Shown here one piece after another: positions 16,776 to 24,372 of a stretch of DNA of 64,000 nucleotides (position 1 is its first letter; every line of letters begins with the position of its first letter). The DNA lies in contig NZ_JOFH01000007.1 in the NCBI RefSeq assembly GCF_000721235.1, positions 1-64,000 on the forward strand. The letters are read 5' to 3'. The notes below the pieces were generated by a model, which saw only the letters and a program-made list of their open reading frames with translations, was not told the origin of the DNA and searched no databases. A program made the translations under genes and the position numbers. The stretch is from Streptomyces olivaceus (lineage in GTDB: Bacteria > Actinomycetota > Actinomycetes > Streptomycetales > Streptomycetaceae).

Positions 16776-17583
16776 CCGCGGAGTCGCCGGGGCCGCCGTC
16801 GTCCGGGGCGCCGTCGGCCGGGTGGTCGCCGTCGCGGGTCTCCTCGCCCAGCAGTTCGCGGGCGAGGAGGGTGGCACCGGCGACCGCGCCCGGCATCAGG
16901 AACACGGCGACAAGCGGCACCAGGAAGGCCAGGCCGAGCGGGGTGCCGAAGCCCCAGACCAGCATCCGGCGCGAGCGCAGCAGGGCGAGGCGCTCGCGCA
17001 GTTCGACGCCGCGGCGCTGGAGGGCGACGGCGGCCAGTTCCTCGGTGAGGAAGAAGCCGGTGACGAAGAAGCCGATCACCGGGATCGCGGTCTGCCCGAC
17101 GACCGGGATGAAGCCGAGCGCGAAGAGCAGTACGCCCCAGACGGCGGCGCGGACGAGGATCCGCAGGCTGTCGCGCCCGGAGATCCACAGGTCCCGCCAG
17201 AGCGGCAGGTCGGACTCGGGCGCGGTGCCGTCCGGGGAGACGTCGCGGTCGACCCGTTCGGACAGTTCGTCGTAGAACGGCTGGCCGACCAGCAGCGTGA
17301 CGGCGGTGAACGTCAGGACGGCGAGGAGCAGCGCGAGCGCGAAGAGCACGGCGGTGAGGAAGCCGCGGAAGAGCCCGAGCCAGGGGCTGGACCAGCCGTC
17401 CGCGAAGGGGGTCGCCCAGGCGACGAAGTCGTCGCCCCACAGCGCGAGCGCGATCAGCACGCCCACGTACAGGACGAAGGTGATCAGGCCCGGAACGAGC
17501 CCGAAGCCGTAGCTCCGGCCGTGCCGGGCCACCCACCGCTGGCCCTTCAGGAGATGACCGAACCCCGCCCCAAGATCACGCAT
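16747..17583 (-). CDS. EI24/CysZ-type integral membrane protein
   Basis: 278 residues with about five to six hydrophobic segments (for example GLITFVLYVGVLIALALW, AVLFALALLLAVLTFTAVTL and LFALGFIPVVGQTAIPVI). The signature GQPFYDELSERVD is that of the EI24 family, which includes bacterial CysZ-like proteins proposed to move sulfate. No cys genes are nearby, so the substrate is open. The C-terminus is a short acidic Pro/Gly tail. Its 3' end overlaps the convergent C15-like gene by 29 nt. Confidence 0.8.
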   Translation of the reverse strand: MRDLGAGFGHLLKGQRWVARHGRSYGFGLVPGLITFVLYVGVLIALALWGDDFVAWATPFADGWSSPWLGLFRGFLTAVLFALALLLAVLTFTAVTLLVGQPFYDELSERVDRDVSPDGTAPESDLPLWRDLWISGRDSLRILVRAAVWGVLLFALGFIPVVGQTAIPVIGFFVTGFFLTEELAAVALQRRGVELRERLALLRSRRMLVWGFGTPLGLAFLVPLVAVFLMPGAVAGATLLARELLGEETRDGDHPADGAPDDGGPGDSAVSSGPAPTH

Positions 17584-17617
17584 GCGCGCACTCTACCGTC
17601 GCCGGGGCGGGGCCGTC

Positions 17618-18037
17618 TCAGGCGAGCGTCACGGTGACGTCGCCCCGGGTCGCCTTCGAGTACGGGCAGACCTGGTGGGCCTTCTCCACCAGGGACCGGG
17701 CGGTGGCGGCGTCGACCGCCGGGATCTGCGCGGAGATCTCCACGATGACGCCGAACCCGTCGTCGTTCTTGCCGATGCCGACCTTCGCGGTGACGGTCGA
17801 ACCGGTGACGTCGGCGCCCTCCTGGCGGGCCACGACGCCGAGCGCGCCCTGGAAGCAGGCGCTGTACCCGGCGGCGAAGAGCTGCTCCGGGTTGGTGCCG
17901 GCGCCGTTGCCGCCCATCTCCCTGGGCGGGTTCACGACCACGTCGAGCTTGCCGTCATCGGTGGCCACCCGTCCGTCGCGGCCGTTCTCGGCGGTGGCGA
18001 CGGCGGTCTAGAGGACCTCGGACTGCTGGAGGGGCAT
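17618..18037 (-). pseudogene. ohr: Organic hydroperoxide resistance protein (Ohr/OsmC) with in-frame stop at codon 10
   Basis: Read from ATG 18037, the gene begins MPLQQSEVL, then TAG (18010–18008), then TAVATAENGRDGRV and a complete Ohr domain. Ohr proteins normally have a tyrosine at this point (LYTAV), so one base change from TAC/TAT to TAG explains the stop. Both redox cysteines survive (GYSACFQGAL and HQVCPYSKATRG), and GNGAGTNPEQL is intact. A shortened 116-residue protein could start at GTG 17968, but it would lack the first strand of the fold. A sequencing error, a real nonsense mutation and re-initiation all remain possible. There is no OhrR-type regulator immediately next to it. Confidence 0.85.
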
Positions 18038-18150
18038 GCGGGTGTCTTCCTGCTCGGTCCGCCGTGACTCGCGCCCACGATCACGACGAATTTCGGAAAG
18101 ACGTTACCGCATGCCGGAAGCGACGGGAAGATCCGCCCGGTGGCGGAAGC

Positions 18151-19173
18151 TCAGATCTTGACGATCATCTTCCCGGTGTTGTCGCCGCGCAGGACGCCGA
18201 GGAACGCCTCCAGGTTGTTCTCGATGCCCTCGACGACCGTCTCGCGGTACTTCAGCGCGCCCGAGGCGACCCACGGGCCGACCTCCTCGACGAACTGCGG
18301 CTGGAGGTCGTAGTGGTCGCCGACCAGGAAGCCCTCGATGCGGCCGCGGGTCTGGATGAGGCGGGCGAGGTTCTTCGGGCCGGGGGCTGGCTCGGTGTTG
18401 TTGTACACGGAGATCGCGCCGCAGATGGCGATGCGGCCGTTCAGGTTGAGGGAGCCGATGGCGGCCTCCAGGTGCTCGCCGCCCACGTTGTCGAAGTAGA
18501 CGTCGATGCCGTCCGGGGCGGCGGCGCGCAGCTGCTTGCTCACCGGGCCGTCCTTGTAGTTGAAGGCGGCGTCGAAGCCGTACTCGTCGACGAGCAGCCC
18601 GACCTTCTCGTCCGACCCGGCCGAGCCGATGACCCGGGAGGCGCCCTTCAGCTTCGCGATCTGCCCCACCTGGCTGCCGACGGCCCCGGCCGCGCCGGAG
18701 ACGAAGACCGTGTCGCCCTCCTGGAAGGAGGCGGTGCGCAGCAGCCCGACGTAGGCGGTGAGCCCGGTCATGCCGAGCACGCCGAGGTACGTCGACAGCG
18801 GCGCGGCGTCCGGGTCGACCTTGACGGCGTTCTTGGCGTCCAGGGCGGCGTACTCGCGCCAGCCGAAGGAGTGCAGGACGTGGTCGCCGACCGCGAAGCC
18901 CTCGGCGCGGGAGGCGACGACCTCACCGACGGCTCCGCCCAGCATGGGCTTGTTCAGCTCGTAGGGGTCGGCGTAGGACTTGGCGGCGCTCATGCGGCCG
19001 CGCATGTAGGGGTCGACGGAGACGTACAGGTTGCGGACCAGGACCTGGCCGTCGCGCGGGGTGGGGACCTCCGCCTCGACGAGCGCGAAGTCCTCGGGCT
19101 TGGGCCAGCCGACCGGGCGGGTGACCAGGTGCCATGCGCGGTTGACGGAGGGGAGTGCGGGGGAGTCGGTCAT
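18151..19173 (-). CDS. NADP-dependent oxidoreductase, MDR family without zinc
   Basis: A 340-residue medium-chain reductase of the leukotriene-B4 dehydrogenase/CurA type, which reduces alpha,beta-unsaturated ketones or aldehydes with NADPH. Seen features are RNLYVSVDPYMRGRM near the N-terminus, the nucleotide-binding VSGAAGAVGSQVGQIAK, and IDVYFDNVGGEHLEAAI. Zinc-ligand cysteines are absent, as is normal in this subgroup. It is divergent from a MarR-family regulator across a 156-bp gap containing two inverted repeats, so the MarR protein probably controls it in response to a small electrophile or aromatic compound. Confidence 0.9.
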   Translation of the reverse strand: MTDSPALPSVNRAWHLVTRPVGWPKPEDFALVEAEVPTPRDGQVLVRNLYVSVDPYMRGRMSAAKSYADPYELNKPMLGGAVGEVVASRAEGFAVGDHVLHSFGWREYAALDAKNAVKVDPDAAPLSTYLGVLGMTGLTAYVGLLRTASFQEGDTVFVSGAAGAVGSQVGQIAKLKGASRVIGSAGSDEKVGLLVDEYGFDAAFNYKDGPVSKQLRAAAPDGIDVYFDNVGGEHLEAAIGSLNLNGRIAICGAISVYNNTEPAPGPKNLARLIQTRGRIEGFLVGDHYDLQPQFVEEVGPWVASGALKYRETVVEGIENNLEAFLGVLRGDNTGKMIVKI

Positions 19174-19276
19174 GAGGGTCGCCTTTGCGGGGATACGGGG
19201 GATGCGGGGACGTGGTGTGCCCTTCGGGCTCTCCGGCTTCTACAGGCTCCGGGGGACGCCCTGGGGACGCCGGAGG

Positions 19277-19318
19277 TGTTTCAGCCCATGAAACAACCAT
19301 GCGGCTGAACATTTCAGC
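19277..19318. promoter_or_regulatory. Two inverted repeats between the oxidoreductase and marR genes
   Basis: TGTTTCA-GCCCA-TGAAACA (19277–19295) and GCTGAA-CAT-TTCAGC (19304–19318) are perfect palindromes sharing a TTTCA/TGAAA core. They sit 12–53 bp before the marR start in the divergent gap, as expected for an autoregulatory MarR operator. Confidence 0.75.
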
Positions 19319-19329
19319 TTGTCAAACAA

Positions 19330-19803
19330 ATGGGTACCCTGGATTCCATGGCCACACCACGCGACACCACGCGCCGACCCGACGCGCTCACCCTCGAAGT
19401 CGTCGAGCTGATCGGCGAGGTCGTGGCCCGCTTCCACGCCGACTACGAGGAGGCGGCGGCGGAGCGCGCCCTGACCGGCGCCCAGGCCAAGCTGCTCAGC
19501 CTGCTCTCACTGGAGCCGCTGCCGATGCGCAAGCTGGCCCACCGGCTGAAGTGCGAGCCGTCGAACGTCACGGGCATCGTCGACCGCCTGGAGGCGCGCG
19601 GCCTGGTGGAACGCCGGTCCGATCCCGGCGACCGGCGCGTCAAGGTCGCGGCGGCGACGGAGGAGGGGCGCCGGGTGGCCCGGGGCCTGCGGGAGTCGCT
19701 GTCCTTCGCCCGGGCGCCGCTGGCGGGCCTGTCGGAGCAGGAACGGGTGTCCCTGCGGGACGCGCTGCGGCTGATGGTCGGGGAGGGGGCGGCGGGGAGC
19801 TGA
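19330..19803 (+). CDS. MarR-family transcriptional regulator
   Basis: A 157-residue winged-helix repressor. The DNA-binding part spans about residues 55–110: LPMRKLAHRLKCEPSNVTGI as helix-turn-helix, then RRSDPGDRRVKVAAATEEG as the wing. ATG 19330 and ATG 19348 are both possible starts; the second begins MATPRDTTRR. It lies divergent from an MDR-family oxidoreductase, with symmetric sites between the two. The simplest reading is a local repressor of that enzyme and of itself. The inducer is unknown. Confidence 0.92.
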   Translation: MGTLDSMATPRDTTRRPDALTLEVVELIGEVVARFHADYEEAAAERALTGAQAKLLSLLSLEPLPMRKLAHRLKCEPSNVTGIVDRLEARGLVERRSDPGDRRVKVAAATEEGRRVARGLRESLSFARAPLAGLSEQERVSLRDALRLMVGEGAAGS

Positions 19804-19865
19804 CCTTCACCTCGCTCGGCCTGTCCCCGGGCCAGGTCGCCGTCCATGCTGCCGCAGGACGATGC

Positions 19866-20429
19866 CTAAGGCCGTGCGAGTCCAGTGGGGTCGATTGCGA
19901 TGGGGAACGGGTCGTCCAGGTGCGTGGTCGTGCCGGAGAGCGCAGTCGTCCGCTCCACGTACCGGCCGCCCTGCAGTTCGTAGACGGCGAGCATGGGGGC
20001 GGGGTCGAACTCGAGTCGCCAGAAGTGCGGGATGGCCGCCTCGGCGTACAGCATGGGCTTGACCTTGCGGTCCATGGTGCTGTTGCCCGGGGAGACGAGT
20101 TCGACGACAAGCTGAACCGCGTCGACGTCGACGGTGACGGGATCGTCAGCGGTCGCGCCGGCGTCGACCACGACCAGGTCAGGAACGACCAGACCTGACG
20201 GCAGGACGACGTTGACGCCCTCCAGAATCTCCACCGGTGCGCCGACGGCCCGGGCGGCCGCGTCCAGGGCGACGTGGAGGCGGAACGAGGCCCGCTGATG
20301 GCGGACTCCGGGGGCGGGGGACATGACGAGGGACTCCCCCAGCAGCTCGTAGCGGGTGGCACGGTCTTCGGGCAGGGCGAGGACGTCGGCAACGGTCCAG
20401 GGCCCTGTGTGGTCGACGGCAACGCTCAT
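19866..20429 (-). CDS. Uma2 family (DUF820) putative endonuclease
   Basis: A 187-residue protein of the PD-(D/E)xK-like Uma2 family, which is often present in many copies in Streptomyces and cyanobacteria. Visible motifs are YELLGESLVMSPAPGVRHQR near the N-terminus, VPDLVVVDAG, and the catalytic-looking VELVSPGNSTMDRKVK, whose acidic and lysine residues match the nuclease core. The biological role of the family is unresolved. It is transcribed convergently with marR and stands alone. Confidence 0.88.
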   Translation of the reverse strand: MSVAVDHTGPWTVADVLALPEDRATRYELLGESLVMSPAPGVRHQRASFRLHVALDAAARAVGAPVEILEGVNVVLPSGLVVPDLVVVDAGATADDPVTVDVDAVQLVVELVSPGNSTMDRKVKPMLYAEAAIPHFWRLEFDPAPMLAVYELQGGRYVERTTALSGTTTHLDDPFPIAIDPTGLARP

Positions 20430-20649
20430 TCGCTTTCACCTCCTCGTCCGCCCGGCAGCCGCAGCGTGACTCGACAGGCGGTACACGGCCAGCATACGGG
20501 CGCTCTCACCTGCCGACACCCGTTCCTACGGGCGCGTGCGAGGGCTCGAACGCGGGTGCCACAAGGTCGTCCGCCGAAACGGCACCGACACGGCTGCCCA
20601 CAGCTGATCTGCCCGGACTCCCCGGTAACCGATGACCAGGGAGGTCGGC

Positions 20650-21402
20650 TCAGAACTCGTACCGCAACTCGTAGAGGTGTCCGGCCTTCACCATGACCGT
20701 CACCTCGACCGGGCTGTCCCCGGCGCCGTGGACGACCCGGAGGGTGCGCAGGACGGGCGTGCTGCTGGTCAGGCGGAGAGACCGGTACTGCTCCTGGGTC
20801 GGGATTTCGGCGGAGATCCGGTCCACGCTTCGGCGCGCGGAGTGGCCCAGTTCCGCCAGAAGCGCGGGCGTACCGCCTTTGATCCGACGGCGCTCCATGA
20901 GAGCCGTGCCCTCGGCGATGGCCAACGGGTAATAGCAATCAACGAGTTCTGCCGGCTCGTCGTCGATGAGGAGGATCTGGCTGCGCAGCAGCGCCGTGCC
21001 GTCCACGGGGAGGTTCAAGGCGGAACGGACGTCGGCGGGTGGGCGGACCTCTGCGACATCACGGAGGACGCTGCGGGCGTGAGTGCCGTGCTTGGCGGCT
21101 TCCGTGAGCCAGCGGTCGGCGGTGGAGAGCGCGGCCGGTGCGACCGTACGCCGGCGGTGCTCGCGGACGGTGACGGAGGCTCCCGCTCTGCCGACCACGA
21201 GATCCTCCTCTTTGAGGAGTTGCAACGCCTTCTGCACGGTGGCGTTCGACGCGTCGAAGCGCTCCTTGAGCCGCGCCGTCGAGGGAAGGCTCGCGCCCGG
21301 CGCCAGTTCGCCACTCATGATGTCGTCGCGCAGATCGGCGGCGATGCGCTCGTGGAGGGAACGACGGTCGACGTATTCCGTCTCTGCCCGGGGCACGGTC
21401 AT
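20650..21402 (-). CDS. GntR-family regulator (HutC/UTRA subfamily)
   Basis: 250 residues: an N-terminal winged helix (residues about 14–80, LHERIAADLRDDIMSGELAP, then SLPSTARLKERFDASNATVQ) and a C-terminal UTRA ligand-binding domain (ALLRSQILLIDDEPAELVDC, ending in VTVMVKAGHLYELRYEF). Its ATG overlaps the stop of the upstream UTRA-only gene by four bases, so the two are translationally coupled. The UTRA resemblance of the two products suggests that they may form a mixed complex. The effector and targets are unknown; there is no metabolic gene in the same transcript. Confidence 0.92.
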   Translation of the reverse strand: MTVPRAETEYVDRRSLHERIAADLRDDIMSGELAPGASLPSTARLKERFDASNATVQKALQLLKEEDLVVGRAGASVTVREHRRRTVAPAALSTADRWLTEAAKHGTHARSVLRDVAEVRPPADVRSALNLPVDGTALLRSQILLIDDEPAELVDCYYPLAIAEGTALMERRRIKGGTPALLAELGHSARRSVDRISAEIPTQEQYRSLRLTSSTPVLRTLRVVHGAGDSPVEVTVMVKAGHLYELRYEF

Positions 21403-21941
21403 CCGATCTCGATCGTGTAGCGCAGCCTCTGCCGCAGCGCAGGCATCACCATACGGTCCACCTGGATCGGGCGGTCGTCGCGGTCGAGCGTCAGGCGGGT
21501 GAGCCGCAGGACCGGATCGCCGGGGGCGGTCTCCAAGGTCCGCCTCTCCTCCTCGTCCGGCATCGCGGCCGTCACGTCCTCGCTCACCCGGACGCCGACG
21601 TGACCGAGTTCGGCGAGCAAGGTGACGGCGCCGCCCCGGATCTTGGCGGTGCGCGCCAGGTCGGTGCCCTGGGCAATGGCCGACGGGTAGTAGGTATCGG
21701 TCAGTTCGTTCGGACGCTCGTCGAGAAGGATCAGGCGCCGGCGCACGACGACCGGATCTCCTTCGGGGATGCGGAGCAGTCCCGCGACCTCGGCGGGTGC
21801 GGGCGCCTCGCCCGCGTACAGGATGCGCTGGGTTCCCCGGCGCCCCTGCGCCTCGGCCTCGGCGGCCCAGGCGTCACCGCGCCCCGTCGCCTGCGGCGTG
21901 AGATACGGCAAAGACGTGCTGACCCAGCTGTTCACACTCAT
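21399..21941 (-). CDS. UTRA-domain protein lacking a DNA-binding domain
   Basis: 180 residues. The sequence starts in a linker-like segment (SWVSTSLPYLTPQATGRG, then DAWAAEAEAQGRRGTQRI) and is otherwise a full UTRA domain (DPVVVRRRLILLDERPNELT, ELGHVGVRVSEDV, ending RLRYTIEIG). No helix-turn-helix is present, and none is encoded upstream in any frame that I can see. It could be a GntR relative that lost its DNA-binding part, or a dedicated effector-sensing partner of the coupled regulator downstream. The divergent 158-bp gap to the GHKL gene presumably holds its promoter. Confidence 0.88.
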   Translation of the reverse strand: MSVNSWVSTSLPYLTPQATGRGDAWAAEAEAQGRRGTQRILYAGEAPAPAEVAGLLRIPEGDPVVVRRRLILLDERPNELTDTYYPSAIAQGTDLARTAKIRGGAVTLLAELGHVGVRVSEDVTAAMPDEEERRTLETAPGDPVLRLTRLTLDRDDRPIQVDRMVMPALRQRLRYTIEIG

Positions 21942-22099
21942 CAGGCCCTCCTCGCAGCCGACGCTTGCGCCCGTCGGCGCCCAACGTCAGGCGACTTCAT
22001 CCATGTGTTCCCCACCATCCTGCCACCTGGCTACCTTTCACAAAAACCAGTAAGGTCGCCTCGTCGTTTGGACGCCCCAAGCTTCCGGAGGTGGCCCCC

Positions 22100-22522
22100 G
22101 TGCCCGTGTCACAACACCGGCGCTTCCCACGCTCGCGCGCCTCGGTGCGCGACGCCCGCGTTTTCGTTCGTCAGGTCCTGGCGGACTGGGGTCACACCGA
22201 TCGACTGGACGACATAACGCTCTGCGTCTCGGAGTTGGCCACCAACGCCCTGCTCCACGGAGCACCGCCCGGCAGGGAGTACTGCGTGAGCCTCACGCTC
22301 GACGGCTCGGCGATCCGCCTGGCGGTGCGGGACAGCGGTGATCGACAGGTCAGTATCGACGCCCCGGAAGCCGACTTGGAGGCGTGTTCGGGACGCGGCC
22401 TGCACCTGGTCCGGGAGGTCGCCGACGACACGGGAATCACACAGGACGTCGTCGGGAAGAGTGTGTGGGCGGTCTTCAAGACCGCGCCGTCGAGCGCGTG
22501 CACCGGAGAGGCCGCTCACTGA
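22100..22522 (+). CDS. GHKL-type ATP-binding (anti-sigma-like) protein
   Basis: 140 residues from GTG 22100, with GGAGG eight to nine bases upstream. The ATPase fold of the RsbW/SpoIIAB group is visible: the N-box SELATNALLHGAPPG, the G1-like VRDSGDRQ and the G2-like GRGLHLVREVADD. Such single-domain proteins are very numerous in Streptomyces. They act as serine kinases or binding partners that hold sigma factors or anti-anti-sigma proteins. No sigma or anti-anti-sigma gene is adjacent, so the partner is unknown. The frame extends upstream to 21965 without a ribosome site. Confidence 0.88.
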   Translation: MPVSQHRRFPRSRASVRDARVFVRQVLADWGHTDRLDDITLCVSELATNALLHGAPPGREYCVSLTLDGSAIRLAVRDSGDRQVSIDAPEADLEACSGRGLHLVREVADDTGITQDVVGKSVWAVFKTAPSSACTGEAAH

Positions 22523-22595
22523 CGCGCGGACGGGCCGGAGCTTCCGCGGCGGTATTCGGTGGACCCGCCCGGACGGGACGTGCGACCGTCCGGGC

Positions 22596-23420
22596 ATGCC
22601 AAGTGAGAGCGAGTCGTCACAGTCCCGCGCAGCCGTCGCGTCGTTCGAGTCCTTCGACGCCACCGCCATCAGCTACGCACGGCTCGGCTCGGGCCCGCCG
22701 GTCGTCATGGTCCACGGCTCCGGCGGCGGGCTGCACTCCTGGCAGCCGGTGGCCCAACACCTCGCCGGCCGGTTCGAGTTGTGGACGCCCGCGCGCCGCG
22801 GGTACGCCCCGAGCGGGCCGGGCCGGTCGCCGAAGCGCTTCGCCGACGAGGTGCGGGACGTGGGGGCACTGATCGACGCCGTCGGCCGCCCCGTCCACCT
22901 GGTCGGCATGTCCTACGGCGCCACCGTCGCCCTGCACGCCGCCGCGGCGGGGCTGCCGGTGCGCTCGCTCGTGCTGTGGGAACCGCCGCTGTACGCGGCC
23001 GGCGGCGAACTGGGGCCCGTGCTGGACGAGTTCGAGGAACTGGTCGCGAGCGGTGACCGGCGAGGCACCGACCGGCTGCTCGCGGAGAAGGTGGCCCGCG
23101 TCCCGGCCGCGCTGCTGGACCTCATGGACGCGGGCGCGCCCGCCGGCGACGAACCCGACGACACGGCCGGCTGGCACCGCGACCTCGAATCCATGGCCGC
23201 CGACTCGGCGGACGTGGAGCGCTGGTCCGGCGTCACCGTCCCGACGCTGCTGATGGGCGGCGCCGACACCTGGCAGCCCATGCCGGCCGTTCTCGACCGG
23301 CTCGCCGAAGCGCTGCCCGACGTCACCCGCGCGACGTTCCCCGGCCAGACGCACTTCGCGCCGTCGGTCGTCCCCGAGGCCGTGGCGGCCGAGATCGCCC
23401 GTTTCATCGCACGGCGCTGA
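22596..23420 (+). CDS. Alpha/beta-fold hydrolase
   Basis: A 274-residue hydrolase from ATG 22596. The oxyanion-loop motif VMVHGSGGGLHSW, the nucleophile elbow GMSYG (Ser106), the acid position in MGGADTW and the catalytic His253 in GQTHF are all present, so the enzyme should be active. There is no signal peptide. The open frame upstream of 22596 belongs to a shadow of the GHKL gene. The substrate is not deducible; the closest general type is the esterase/haloperoxidase-like group. Confidence 0.85.
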   Translation: MPSESESSQSRAAVASFESFDATAISYARLGSGPPVVMVHGSGGGLHSWQPVAQHLAGRFELWTPARRGYAPSGPGRSPKRFADEVRDVGALIDAVGRPVHLVGMSYGATVALHAAAAGLPVRSLVLWEPPLYAAGGELGPVLDEFEELVASGDRRGTDRLLAEKVARVPAALLDLMDAGAPAGDEPDDTAGWHRDLESMAADSADVERWSGVTVPTLLMGGADTWQPMPAVLDRLAEALPDVTRATFPGQTHFAPSVVPEAVAAEIARFIARR

Positions 23421-23453
23421 GGCCGTCCCGCCCGCACCGGGCGCGCGCCGCTC

Positions 23454-24158
23454 CTACGTGCACCACCACAGGAACTGGTCGCACGTCTCCGTGGGTGCCG
23501 GGTCCGGGGACTCCGGCGAAGTCGGGCTGGTGGACGGGGGCGGGTCGTCGTCGGACTCGGGGGAGGAAGGGGCCGGGTCCGAGGTGTCGGGGGTGTCGTC
23601 CGACGGCCCGGGGCGGGACGCCTCCGGGGAGTCCGAGTCCCGCGCCTCGTCGGACTTCTCCGCGTCCGGCGACTCCGCACCCGACTCGGACGCCGAACCG
23701 GAGGGCGAGGACGAGGCGCCAGGGGACGCCGACAGCGAGGGCGTGGGGCCTTTCGAGGTCTCGCCGGCCGGGAGCGCCGACGCCTCCCCCACCTCGCGCG
23801 TCGCGTCGCCGTCCGCCGTCTCGTCCCCGGCGCTCGCGGGCTTCGCCGGGGAGCCGGGGGCGTCCATGCCGAGTTCCGCCAGGCTCAGCCCGCCGGCCGC
23901 CAGGACGAAGCCCGCGGTGATGAGCAGGGTCCGGCGGCGGCGCCGGCGGTGTGCGGCGGCCTTGCGGTCGCGGCGGCTCGCCCGGGCGCCGGGCGAGGTG
24001 TCGTCCTCGGGGGATTCGTCGTCGGACGGCCCTCGGGCCGCATCGTCACCTGCCGCCAAGGGGGCTTGCGACGACGGGGGTTCGGCGGCGGGGGTGCCGC
24101 AGCCCGGGCAGGCGAGGGCGCCGTTGAGGTGCCGTCGGCACGGGTGGCAGTAGTCCAT
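23454..24158 (-). CDS. SCO2400-like membrane protein with N-terminal zinc ribbon
   Basis: A 234-residue protein beginning MDYCHPCRRHLNGALACPGC, a two-CxxC zinc ribbon (Cys4/7 and Cys17/20), typical of the family named after S. coelicolor SCO2400. A disordered stretch and a basic KAAAHRRRRRRT segment lead to a single membrane helix (LLITAGFVLAAGGLSLAELG). The rest is a Ser/Asp/Pro/Glu-rich external tail ending in DQFLWWCT. The layout suggests a cytoplasmic zinc ribbon with an exported acidic tail. The function is unknown. The low-complexity tail produces long shadow frames on the other strand. Confidence 0.88.
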   Translation of the reverse strand: MDYCHPCRRHLNGALACPGCGTPAAEPPSSQAPLAAGDDAARGPSDDESPEDDTSPGARASRRDRKAAAHRRRRRRTLLITAGFVLAAGGLSLAELGMDAPGSPAKPASAGDETADGDATREVGEASALPAGETSKGPTPSLSASPGASSSPSGSASESGAESPDAEKSDEARDSDSPEASRPGPSDDTPDTSDPAPSSPESDDDPPPSTSPTSPESPDPAPTETCDQFLWWCT

Positions 24159-24286
24159 GACGCGGGCAGGTTAAGTTCTGGGGCCGCCGGGTTCCTAGAG
24201 GTGGCTGTGAAAGTTGTGTAGGGAAGCGGGCGGGATCGTTCCGCCCGTGCCGGTGAAACTGCCGAAACCGTTACCTGTCCGACCCA

Positions 24287-24354
24287 TTGACACTCCGACC
24301 GCACCGTCCTTACTGTCACGCCAGCATTTCGAACGCGTGACGAAATATCGAACA
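24287..24354 (+). promoter_or_regulatory. Promoter and operator A of the dehydratase operon
   Basis: TTGACA (24287–24292), an 18-bp spacer and TACTGT (24311–24316) form a sigma-70-type promoter. Downstream lie TTTCGAAC (24327–24334) and CGAAATATCGAACA (24341–24354). The reverse complement of the latter contains TGTTCGATATTTC, the same 13-mer type as at 46007 and 52460. The site starts 25 bp after the -10 box, a position suited to repression. Confidence 0.7.
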
Positions 24355-24372
24355 AGCCGAGGGGCAGCCGCC

